Source: CAZGUH01 sp964529005 | GTDB lineage: Bacteria; Actinomycetota; Acidimicrobiia; Acidimicrobiales; Ilumatobacteraceae | Assembly: GCA_964529005.1 (NCBI GenBank) | Contig: CAZGUH010000009.1 | Coordinates: 41,536-105,535 of the forward strand | Reading direction: 5' to 3' | Length of the DNA stretch: 64,000 nt | Notes under the pieces: model-generated | Told to the model about the DNA's origin: nothing | Seen by the model: only the letters and a program-made list of their open reading frames with translations | Database searches by the model: none | Program-made: the position numbers and the translations under genes | In this document: in pieces, positions 32,732-39,950 of the stretch | Position numbering within the stretch: position 1 is the first letter of the stretch | How the letters are laid out: the number at the start of each line of letters is the position of its first letter

Positions 32732-33892
32732 GTGCGCGTGCTGATGATCTCGTGGGAGTACCCACCGCTCGTCGTGGGCGGCATCGCCGCGCACGTCGAC
32801 GGGCTGTCGCGAGCGATGGCCGCGGCCGGCCACGAGGTCGTCGTGTTCAGCCTGCACCATCACGACGCTCCCGACGACGCCGTGGTCGAGGGGGTGCGGG
32901 TGCTGCGCGCCCGGACGGACCTGCCCTGGCTTCCCGACGACAACCTCGTGGCCCGCATGTCCTCCGCGAACCATCAGTTGACGCAGCTCGCGGGGCAGCT
33001 GGGCGACTGGCGGCCCGACGTCGTGCACGCCCACGACTGGCTGGTGGCCTGGACGGGAGACACGCTGCGAGCGCTGTGGGACGTGCCGCTGGTCGCCACG
33101 ATCCACGCCACCGAACGCGGTCGCCACGGCGGGCACGTGCCGCCGGGCACGCCGGCCGCGATCAACGCCGTGGAATGGTGGCTCACGTATCAGGCCCGCG
33201 AGGTCATCTGCTGCTCGCGGTTCATGACGCGGGAGGTGATCGACGGGTTCGAGCTGCCGCCCGAGAAGGTCCACCTCGTCCCGAACGGCGTCGACCCATC
33301 GCAGTGGGCGCCGGCAGCCGGCTCGTCGATCGCCCGCGAGCCGCTCGTGCTGTCGTGGGGGCGCGTCCAGTACGAGAAGGGCTTCCAGGTGCTCGCTCGG
33401 GCGATCGGCTCGCTGCGCCACCGGGTGCCGGGCATCCGCTGCGAGATCGCCGGCCGCGGCAGCTACCTCGCCGAACTCCAGACGCAGATCGACGTCGAAG
33501 GCGTCAGCGACCTGGTCCAGCTCGCCGGCTTCGTCTCCGACGCCGACCTGCGCGCCAAGCTGCACCGCGCCGGGTGCGTCGTGATTCCCTCGCTCTACGA
33601 GCCGTTCGGCATCGTGGCTCTGGAGGCGATGGCCGCGGGGGCGCCGACCGTCGTCGCCCGCACCGGCGGGCTGGCCGAGATCGTCGACGGCACCGGCGCA
33701 GGGCTGGTGTTCGAGCCGGGCAACCACCGCCAGCTCGCAGCGTGCATCGAGACCGTGCTCACCCGACCCGGCGAGGCGGCCGCGCTCCAGGACAACGCCG
33801 CGCGGCTGGTCGCCGACAAGTACACCTGGGACGCGATCGCGCACGCCACCGTCGACGTGTACGAGCAGGCCGTCGAGCCGTCGCGCGTCTGA
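32732..33892 (+). CDS. GT4-family glycosyltransferase, probable glycogen/alpha-glucan synthase-like
   Basis: A 386-residue GT-B protein with the N-terminal ISWEYPPLVVGGIAAHVDGL (acceptor-side glycine loop), VVHAHDWL, HLVPNGVD, SWGRVQYEKGF and the nucleotide-sugar motif PSLYEPFGIVALEAMAAG. The length and these motifs fit single-domain actinobacterial GT4 alpha-glucan synthases. The next gene encodes alpha-glucan phosphorylase, which supports a role in glycogen or alpha-glucan metabolism. ADP-glucose or maltose-1-phosphate chemistry cannot be told apart. The GTG at 32732 follows TAGCGT (32718-32723) by 8 nt, suggesting a leaderless mRNA. Confidence 0.8.
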   Translation: MRVLMISWEYPPLVVGGIAAHVDGLSRAMAAAGHEVVVFSLHHHDAPDDAVVEGVRVLRARTDLPWLPDDNLVARMSSANHQLTQLAGQLGDWRPDVVHAHDWLVAWTGDTLRALWDVPLVATIHATERGRHGGHVPPGTPAAINAVEWWLTYQAREVICCSRFMTREVIDGFELPPEKVHLVPNGVDPSQWAPAAGSSIAREPLVLSWGRVQYEKGFQVLARAIGSLRHRVPGIRCEIAGRGSYLAELQTQIDVEGVSDLVQLAGFVSDADLRAKLHRAGCVVIPSLYEPFGIVALEAMAAGAPTVVARTGGLAEIVDGTGAGLVFEPGNHRQLAACIETVLTRPGEAAALQDNAARLVADKYTWDAIAHATVDVYEQAVEPSRV

Positions 33893-33970
33893 CAGCAGCC
33901 GCGCCAGCCCGGGTGATGCCGTCCCCCGAGCGGCGCGCCAGGCCGTCGTCGGCCGTTCATCCGGCTCCGG

Positions 33971-33976
33971 TAGGGT
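33971..33976 (+). promoter_or_regulatory. -10 box TAGGGT of alpha-glucan phosphorylase gene
   Basis: TAGGGT ends 6 nt before the ATG at 33983 and no ribosome site is present, which fits leaderless transcription. The same TAGGGTCGG string precedes the phosphomannomutase start at 51144. Confidence 0.55.
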
Positions 33977-33982
33977 CGGCCC

Positions 33983-36445
33983 ATGCGTGCTCCCCGACGC
34001 TTCCTCGTCGACCCTGTGGTGCCCGCCGAGCTGGCCCCCTTGTTGCGGCTGGCCGACAACCTGCACTGGACGTGGGACCGCAGCTTGGCGGCGATCTTCG
34101 AACGTCTCGATCCGGCGGCGTGGGACGAGATGGGGCGCGATCCTCACCGGCTCGTCGCCGCCATCGACCCCGAGCGGTGGGCGCAGCTCGCCCGTGACAC
34201 CGATCTGGTGCACGCCGTCCACGACGCCGACGCACGCCTCACCGAAGCGCTCACCAGCCCCCGCTGGTTCCAAGAGCGCTCCGCCAGCCCCCTCGGCGGC
34301 GTGGCCTACTTCTCCCCCGAGTTCGGCATCAGCGAGACCCTTCCGCAGTACTCCGGCGGCCTCGGCGTGCTCGCCGGCGACCACCTGAAGGCCGCCTCCG
34401 ACCTCGGGGTGCCCCTCGTGGGGGTCGGCCTGCTGTACGCCGAGGGGTACTTCCGCCAAGCGCTCGACGCCGACGGCTGGCAGCAGGAGCGCTTTCCCCG
34501 CCTCGAGCCGTCGACGCTCGCGCTGACCCGCACCGACGTCACCGTCGAGGTCGAGCTCGGCGCGGAGACCGCCCGGTGCGCGATCTGGCGCGCCGACGTC
34601 GGGCGGATCCCCCTCTACCTGCTCGACACGGCCGTCGAGGGCAACACGCCCGAGACCGCGGCCGTCACCGATCGGCTCTACGGCGGCGACACCGAGCACC
34701 GGCTCCGTCAAGAGATCGTGCTCGGTGTGGGCGGCGTGCGCGCGCTGCGTGCGCTCGGCCATGCGCCCGACGTCTTCCACACCAACGAGGGCCATGCCGG
34801 CTTCCTCGCCCTCGAACGCATCCGCGAGCTGGTCGCCACGGGCCTGACGTTCGACGAGGCGCTCGAGGCCAGCCGCGCCGGCGGCGTGTTCACCACGCAC
34901 ACGCCGGTGCCGGCAGGGATCGACCGCTTCGCCCCCGAGCTGATGCAGAAGTACTTCACCGCGACCGCGGCGCGCCTCGGCATCACGTTCGAACGCTTGA
35001 TGGCGCTCGGCCAGCGCGACGACGAGCCGGACGGCAAGTTCAACATGGCGGTGATGGGCTTGCGGCTGGCAGCGCGCTCGAACGGTGTCGCCCAGCTGCA
35101 CGGCGCGGTGAGCAGGAAGATGTTCGCCGGCCTGTGGCCCACCGTGCCGGTCGACGAGGTGCCGATCGGCGCGATCACGAACGGCGTCCACGCCCGCACG
35201 TGGGTGGCCGACAGCATCGACGCCCTTCTCACCGAGCACGTCCATCCCGTCTGGGACGGCGCCGACGGGGCGACGTGGAACGGCGCGCTGGGGGTGCCGG
35301 CGAAGGACGTCTGGGCGGCGCGCAGCGCCGGCCGCGCGGAGCTCGTCGCGTTCGTCCGCGAGCGGCTCGGCGACGACGTGCTCCAACCCGACGCGCTGAC
35401 GATCGGTTTCGCCCGCCGCTTCGCGACGTACAAGCGGGCGACGCTGCTGCTGTCCCAGCGCGAGCGGCTGATCGAACTGCTGACCGACGAGGAGCGTCCA
35501 CTCCAGTTCGTGTTCGCCGGCAAGGCGCACCCCGCGGACCATCCCGGCAAGGAGATGATCCAGGCGATCGAGCGCTTCGCTCGGGACGCGAGCGTGCGTC
35601 ACCAGTTCGTGTTCCTCCCCGACTACGACATGGCCGTCGCACGGGCGATGTACCACGGGTGTGACGTCTGGCTCAACAACCCGCGGCGGCCGCTCGAAGC
35701 GTGCGGCACCAGCGGGATGAAGGCCGCGCTCAACGGCAGCCTGAACTGCAGCGTGCGCGACGGCTGGTGGGACGAATGGCACGAGGGCGGTCACGGCTGG
35801 ACGATTCCGAGCGCCGACGACGACCCGGACCTCGCCCGGCGCGACAGCCGCGAGGCGACGAGCCTCTTCGGCTTGCTGGAGCGCGAGATCGTGCCGCTGT
35901 TCTACCGGCGCGACCCCGACGGCATCCCGCACGGCTGGATCGAGCGCGTCCGCAACGGCTGGGCGGTGCTCGGACCGAAGGTCACCGCGTCACGCATGGT
36001 GCGCGACTACGTCACCGAGCTCTACGAGCCCGCGGCGGCCGCGTCCCGCCACCTGCTGTCGTCGGGCGCACGCCCGGCACGCGAGCTGGCGGCGTGGAAG
36101 CGCCGGGTGATCGCCGCCTGGCCGGGCGTGAAGCTGGTCGAGATGGTCGTCGACGCGAACCCGGGCCGCCTCGGCGAGCAGCGCACGGTGCGCGTCGTCG
36201 CCGACCTGGCGGGCCTCAGCCCCAGCGACGTGCGCGTCGAGGCGATCCACGGCGTCGTCACCTCGGCCGGCGACCTGACGCCCGGCGCGATCCACACGCC
36301 GCTGTCCCCGGCGGAGCCGGGGTCGTTCACCGGGTCGATCACGATCAACCGGGCCGGCGCCTACGGCGTCAACGCCCGCATCGTGCCCACGCACCCGGAC
36401 CTGGCGAGCGTGATCGAGCTCGGCCGGGTGGTGTGGGCCGGTTGA
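33983..36445 (+). CDS. glgP: Alpha-glucan (glycogen/maltodextrin) phosphorylase
   Basis: An 820-residue GT35 phosphorylase of the shorter bacterial subtype. It has an N-terminal DUF3417-like region (LADNLHWTWDRSLAAIF), YFSPEFGISETLPQYSGGLGVLAGDHLK, the FHTNEGHAGFLALERI and FAGKAHPADHPGKEMI segments, and the PLP site EACGTSGMKAALNGS with Lys580. The last 130 residues form a beta-rich extra domain. The enzyme releases glucose-1-phosphate from alpha-1,4-glucans using phosphate. It follows the GT4 synthase by 90 bp with its own leaderless-type promoter. Confidence 0.93.
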   Translation: MRAPRRFLVDPVVPAELAPLLRLADNLHWTWDRSLAAIFERLDPAAWDEMGRDPHRLVAAIDPERWAQLARDTDLVHAVHDADARLTEALTSPRWFQERSASPLGGVAYFSPEFGISETLPQYSGGLGVLAGDHLKAASDLGVPLVGVGLLYAEGYFRQALDADGWQQERFPRLEPSTLALTRTDVTVEVELGAETARCAIWRADVGRIPLYLLDTAVEGNTPETAAVTDRLYGGDTEHRLRQEIVLGVGGVRALRALGHAPDVFHTNEGHAGFLALERIRELVATGLTFDEALEASRAGGVFTTHTPVPAGIDRFAPELMQKYFTATAARLGITFERLMALGQRDDEPDGKFNMAVMGLRLAARSNGVAQLHGAVSRKMFAGLWPTVPVDEVPIGAITNGVHARTWVADSIDALLTEHVHPVWDGADGATWNGALGVPAKDVWAARSAGRAELVAFVRERLGDDVLQPDALTIGFARRFATYKRATLLLSQRERLIELLTDEERPLQFVFAGKAHPADHPGKEMIQAIERFARDASVRHQFVFLPDYDMAVARAMYHGCDVWLNNPRRPLEACGTSGMKAALNGSLNCSVRDGWWDEWHEGGHGWTIPSADDDPDLARRDSREATSLFGLLEREIVPLFYRRDPDGIPHGWIERVRNGWAVLGPKVTASRMVRDYVTELYEPAAAASRHLLSSGARPARELAAWKRRVIAAWPGVKLVEMVVDANPGRLGEQRTVRVVADLAGLSPSDVRVEAIHGVVTSAGDLTPGAIHTPLSPAEPGSFTGSITINRAGAYGVNARIVPTHPDLASVIELGRVVWAG

Positions 36446-36492
36446 ACGACGACGAAACGGCGCAGATCGACGCTGAACGGCGCGGCGGCGAC

Positions 36493-37452
36493 TCAGCCGC
36501 CGATGCCCTCGAGCATCTCGTCGGCGGCTGACCACGGGTCGACCGCACCGGCGGCGACGCTGTCTTGGAGCTGCTCCCAGCGTGCGCCGGAGCACAGCTC
36601 GCGGGCGCGGATCTCGATGCGCCGGGCGACGATCTCGGCCAGCTCGTGCCGCAGACGGGCCGCGCGGCGTCGAGCCAGCTCGCCGCTGACCTCGATCGCA
36701 GCCCGGTGACCTTCCACGGCCTTCCAGACGTCGTCGACGCCTTCGCCGGTGCTGGCGACGGCGGTGACGACCGGTGGGCGCCACCCGCCCGGCGGCAGGT
36801 CGCTCAAGTCGAGCATCGCTTCGAGGTCGCGCCGGGTGGCGTCGACGCCCGGCCGGTCGGCCTTGTTGATCACGAACACGTCGGCGATCTCGGTGAGCCC
36901 CGCCTTGTTGGCCTGCACCGCGTCACCCCAACCGGGGTTGACGACGACGATCGTCGTGTCCGCCTTGCCGGCGATCTCGACCTCGACCTGCCCGACCCCG
37001 ACGGTCTCGATCAGGATCGTGTCCTGCCCCACGGCGTCGAGCGCGCGCACGACCTCGGGCGCGGCCAGCGCCAGGCCGCCGAGGTGGCCGCGCGTGGCCA
37101 TCGATCTGATGAACACCCCGGGGTCGGTGGCATGGGTCTGCATGCGCACCCGATCGCCGAGGATCGCGCCGCCAGTGAACGGCGACGACGGGTCGATCGC
37201 CAGCACTGCGACCTGGCGACCCATGCCGCGCAACACGCCGATCAACGCGCTGGTCAGCGTGCTCTTGCCGGCCCCGGGGGCGCCGGTGATGCCGACGGTG
37301 TAGGCGTCGCCGCCCATCGCCGCCACGAGGCGGCCGATCTCGCGCGCCTCGGGACCACCGCGCTCGATGAGGCTGATCAGCCGGGCCAGCGCGCCACGGT
37401 CACCGGCGCGGGCGCGGGCGAAAAGGGCCTCGGGAGCCGATTGCGCCGTCAC
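36493..37452 (-). CDS. meaB: MeaB/ArgK-type P-loop GTPase (methylmalonyl-CoA mutase chaperone)
   Basis: About 319 residues of the G3E GTPase family: GAPGAGKST (57-65), LAIDPSSPFTGGAILGDRVRM, SMATRGHLGGL, ETVGVGQ and the NKAD specificity motif. MeaB protects and reloads adenosylcobalamin-dependent mutases, mainly methylmalonyl-CoA mutase, which is not in this window. The frame is open further upstream, but a GTG at 37452 overlaps the stop of the Nfu-like gene by 4 nt (GTGA) and gives the family N-terminus. It converges with glgP across 47 bp that include a small GC stem. Confidence 0.9.
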   Translation of the reverse strand: MTAQSAPEALFARARAGDRGALARLISLIERGGPEAREIGRLVAAMGGDAYTVGITGAPGAGKSTLTSALIGVLRGMGRQVAVLAIDPSSPFTGGAILGDRVRMQTHATDPGVFIRSMATRGHLGGLALAAPEVVRALDAVGQDTILIETVGVGQVEVEIAGKADTTIVVVNPGWGDAVQANKAGLTEIADVFVINKADRPGVDATRRDLEAMLDLSDLPPGGWRPPVVTAVASTGEGVDDVWKAVEGHRAAIEVSGELARRRAARLRHELAEIVARRIEIRARELCSGARWEQLQDSVAAGAVDPWSAADEMLEGIGG

Positions 37453-37676
37453 TCGACTGCGATCACTTCGGTCACACCGTCGATGCGGTCGCGCATGATC
37501 CGCTCGATGCCGGCCTTCAGCGTCTGCGTGCTCGCCGGGCACGTGCCGCACGCGCCCACCAGCGTGACGGTGACGACCCCGCTCTCTTCGTCGACGTCAC
37601 GCAGGATGATGTCGCCCCCATCGGCCTGGAGTGCCGGGCGGATGACTTCGATGGTCTCTTCGACCTGCGTGCGCAT
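37449..37676 (-). CDS. NifU-like (Nfu-type) Fe-S cluster scaffold domain protein
   Basis: A 75-residue protein consisting only of the Nfu C-terminal domain: VEETIEVIRPALQADGGDIILRDV and GACGTCPAS, whose Cys43-x2-Cys46 pair carries or transfers a 4Fe-4S cluster. The ATG at 37676 begins the family homology; the longer open frame upstream is out of family. The stop overlaps the meaB start by 4 nt. Cotranscription with meaB is unusual but may simply reflect housekeeping gene packing. Confidence 0.88.
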   Translation of the reverse strand: MRTQVEETIEVIRPALQADGGDIILRDVDEESGVVTVTLVGACGTCPASTQTLKAGIERIMRDRIDGVTEVIAVE

Positions 37677-37791
37677 CGTCGGTGTCGGTTCCTCGTCTCG
37701 GGAGCTCGCGGGGTATCGCGCGGCAGAAAGACTCTGCCCTGATCGCTCGAAGGATTCAAACCCGGGCCGACGGGGATCTGTTCCCCCGCCG

Positions 37792-37797
37792 TACGAT
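37792..37797 (+). promoter_or_regulatory. -10 box TACGAT of lipoprotein gene
   Basis: TACGAT ends 8 nt before the GTG at 37806, without a ribosome site, suggesting a leaderless transcript. Confidence 0.5.
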
Positions 37798-37805
37798 GGC
37801 CACCC

Positions 37806-38515
37806 GTGCCGTTCGCTCCCCGCCGCCGCTTCCACGCCGTCACGTGCGCCATCGCGGTGGGCGCGGCAGCGCTGCTGGCCGCGTGCGGCGACGACGACGG
37901 GAGCGACGAGGCGACGACGACGCAGCGCTCGGAACCGGCCGCCACGATCGACACGACCCCCGACACGGCTGCCGACACCGTGATCGACACCGGGATCGGC
38001 AAGGCGGTCGACACCACCGTCACCGGCGCCACGACCCCGTCGACGACGCCCCCGGAGACGACGAGCGCCCCTCCGACCTCCGCGGACACGAGCGGGAGCG
38101 TGGTGATCAACGTCACAGTGGGTGTCGACTCGGCCCCCGACCGCATCGAGCAGGTGCCGCTCGGATCCGCCGTCGAGTTGACCATCACCAACCCCGGCGC
38201 CGACGACGAGTTCCACCTGCACGACTACGACCTCGGCGACGACGCGGTCGTCCCAGCGGGGCAGCCGGCGACGTTCCGCTTNNNNNNNNNNNNNNNNNNN
38301 NNNNNNNNNNNNNNNNNNNNNNNNNNNNNNNNNNNNNNNNNNNNNNNNNNNNNNNNNNNNNNNNNNNNNNNNNNNNNNNNNACGACCTCGGCGACGACGC
38401 GGTCGTCCCAGCGGGGCAGCCGGCGACGTTCCGCTTCACCGCCGACCGCGCCGGCGAGTTCGCGCTCGAGAGCCACGTCACCGAGGACGTCTACGTCGTG
38501 CTGCGCGTGTCGTGA
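37806..38515 (+). CDS. Cupredoxin-like lipoprotein (interrupted by an artefactual assembly gap)
   Basis: From a GTG at 37806: a signal peptide with lipobox LLAAC (Cys27), a Thr/Asp-rich linker, then a small beta-sandwich resembling the cupredoxin-like domains of actinobacterial lipoproteins (EFHLHDYDLGDD, PATFRFTADRAGEFALESH). The 100-N gap lies inside it. The 55 bases before the gap (38227-38281) are repeated exactly after it (38382-38436). Removing one copy plus the Ns (155 nt) leaves 555 nt, an in-frame 184-residue protein. As written the frame is broken. HxH and late His residues could bind copper, but no complete type I site is evident. It overlaps the next small gene by 4 nt. Confidence 0.8.
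38227..38436. repeat. Identical 55-bp direct repeats flanking the 100-N gap
   Basis: Bases 38227-38281 and 38382-38436 are identical, and the unknown run between them is exactly 100 N. Fifty-five is a common de Bruijn k-mer size, so two contigs that share a k-mer end were probably joined with a default gap. The coding frame is restored when the duplicate is collapsed. Confidence 0.9.
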
Positions 38516-38655
38516 ACGGGCTGGCCGGCGCCGTTCTCGCCCATCAGGGAGGGTGGGACGAGTTCCTGCTGGTGGCGGCGCCGATCGCGGTCATCGTCGC
38601 GTTGCTCGCGGTCGCCAAGCGCCGCGTCACACGGGGCGAGGACGAGCCGAGCTGA
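38512..38655 (+). CDS. 47-residue single-span membrane protein
   Basis: A GTG at 38512 overlaps the stop of the lipoprotein gene (GTGA) and opens a 47-codon frame. The product has a short N-terminus with a HQGGWDEF segment, one hydrophobic helix (LLVAAPIAVIVALLAVA) and a basic then acidic tail (KRRVTRGEDEPS). The coupling and topology suggest a small partner that anchors or assists the cupredoxin-like lipoprotein. No family is recognised with certainty. Its last 29 nt overlap the 3' end of murA on the other strand. Confidence 0.65.
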   Translation: MNGLAGAVLAHQGGWDEFLLVAAPIAVIVALLAVAKRRVTRGEDEPS

Positions 38656-39928
38656 CCTGCCGACCGATGTCGGCTCCGAGGGCGCTCAAGCGGCCGACGA
38701 GATCGTCGTAGCCGCGGTCGACGTGGTGCACGCCGGACACCACAGTCTCTCCCTCGGCGGCGAGTCCGGCGACGACCAGCGCCGCCCCGGCGCGAATGTC
38801 AGGGGCTCGGACGGGCGCGCCGGACAGGCGCGGCACCCCGCGGACCACCGCGTGATGCCCGTCGGTGCGGATGTCGGCGCCGAGGCGCACCAGCTCTTCG
38901 ACGTAGCGGAAGCGGCCGGGGTAGAGGTTCTCGGTCACGATGCCGACGCCGTCGGCGACCGACAGCATCGTGACGACCAGCGGTTTGTAGTCGGTGGCGA
39001 TGCCGGGGTACGGCAACGTGGCGACGTCGATCGACCGCAGGCGCTCGGGCGCGTAGGCGACGATGCCGCCGTCGTCGGGGATCGTCGTCAACCCCATGTC
39101 GCCGAACCGGCGCAGCAGCATGGCCATGTGGGCCGCACGGGCGTTGCGCAGATGGATCTCGCCGCCGCAGACCGCCACCGCTGCGAGGTAGGTGGCCGCT
39201 TGGATGCGGTCGGGCACCACCGAATGCGTCACCGGCCGCAGCGAACCGCGTTCGACGCCGTGGACCACGAGCGTCGGCGTGCCGATGCCCTCGATGTCGG
39301 CGCCCATCGCCACGAGGAAGTCGCAGAGGTCGGCGATCTCCGGTTCGCGGGCGGCGTTCTGGATGACGGTCGTGCCCTTGGCGAACACCGCCGCAGTGAG
39401 AATGTTCTCGGTGGCGCCGACGCTGGGGAAGTCGAACACGACGTCGGCGCCGTGCAGCTGATCGGCGTGCGCTTCGACGTATCCGTGGCGCAGCTCGAAC
39501 GTCGCTCCCATCGCCTCCAGGCCACGCAGGTGCATGTCGATCGGGCGCGAGCCGAAGTCGTCGCCGCCCGGCATCGACAGCAGCACCGCGCCGCAGCGCG
39601 TGAGCAACGGCCCGAGCACGTTGATGCTGGCGCGGATGCGCTCGACGAGTTCGTACGGGGCGACCGGGCGGAGATCGCCGGCGTTCGTGAGCAAGAGGCC
39701 ATCGGAGCGCTCCGGATGGCGCTCGGCGACGACGCCGATCGCGGCGAGCAGCTCGGCCATGATGTCGACGTCGGCGATCGCCGGCACGTTCGTGATCTCG
39801 TGAACGCCATCGGTCAGCAACGTGGCCGCCATGAGCTTGAGCACGCTGTTCTTCGCCCCAGGGATCTGGACCTCCCCCGACAGCGGCCCGCTGCGGCGCA
39901 CGACGATCTGCTCCTGGGGCTGATCCAT
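38627..39928 (-). CDS. murA: UDP-N-acetylglucosamine 1-carboxyvinyltransferase (Asp in place of catalytic Cys)
   Basis: A 433-residue EPSP-synthase-fold enzyme that adds enolpyruvate to UDP-GlcNAc, the first committed step of peptidoglycan synthesis. It shows PGAKNS (Lys26-Asn27), RCGAVLLSMPGG, GSRPIDMHLRGLEAMGA and a C-terminal DIRAGAALVVAGLAAEG. In the mobile loop PGGDDFG, Asp123 occupies the position of the Cys that fosfomycin alkylates. Mycobacterial MurA has the same Cys-to-Asp change and is intrinsically fosfomycin resistant, so resistance is predicted here. The ATG lies 8 nt after a CATACT hexamer that overlaps the MFS gene's -10 box. Confidence 0.94.
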   Translation of the reverse strand: MDQPQEQIVVRRSGPLSGEVQIPGAKNSVLKLMAATLLTDGVHEITNVPAIADVDIMAELLAAIGVVAERHPERSDGLLLTNAGDLRPVAPYELVERIRASINVLGPLLTRCGAVLLSMPGGDDFGSRPIDMHLRGLEAMGATFELRHGYVEAHADQLHGADVVFDFPSVGATENILTAAVFAKGTTVIQNAAREPEIADLCDFLVAMGADIEGIGTPTLVVHGVERGSLRPVTHSVVPDRIQAATYLAAVAVCGGEIHLRNARAAHMAMLLRRFGDMGLTTIPDDGGIVAYAPERLRSIDVATLPYPGIATDYKPLVVTMLSVADGVGIVTENLYPGRFRYVEELVRLGADIRTDGHHAVVRGVPRLSGAPVRAPDIRAGAALVVAGLAAEGETVVSGVHHVDRGYDDLVGRLSALGADIGRQVSSARPRPV

Positions 39929-39936
39929 GGTCGATC

Positions 39937-39944
39937 AGTATGCT
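39937..39944. promoter_or_regulatory. Overlapping divergent -10 boxes for murA and the MFS gene
   Basis: AGTATGCT contains TATGCT (39939-39944, rightward, 6 nt before GTG 39951) and, read leftward, CATACT (39942-39937, 8 nt before ATG 39928). Only 22 bp separate the two start codons, so both transcripts would be leaderless and polymerase binding should be mutually exclusive. Confidence 0.5.
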
Positions 39945-39950
39945 CGCTCG

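Noticed and set aside
32641..34197. A 518-codon rightward frame overlapping the GT4 gene
   Set aside because: It is an alternate frame of the glycosyltransferase with Arg/Ala/Pro-rich translation and no homology pattern.
36484..36501. GGCGGC-GACTCA-GCCGCC stem between glgP and meaB as a terminator
   Set aside because: Only 6 bp, overlaps the meaB stop codon, and has no T-run; too weak to call.
37722..37765. A tRNA-like look: a 5-bp stem with 7-nt loop followed by ATTCAAACCC
   Set aside because: The loop lacks U33, the T-arm does not pair properly, and no matching acceptor ends were found on either strand.
38282..38381. Missing sequence of real length 100 bp
   Set aside because: Exactly 100 N with identical 55-bp flanks indicates a default scaffolding gap over an overlap rather than unknown sequence.
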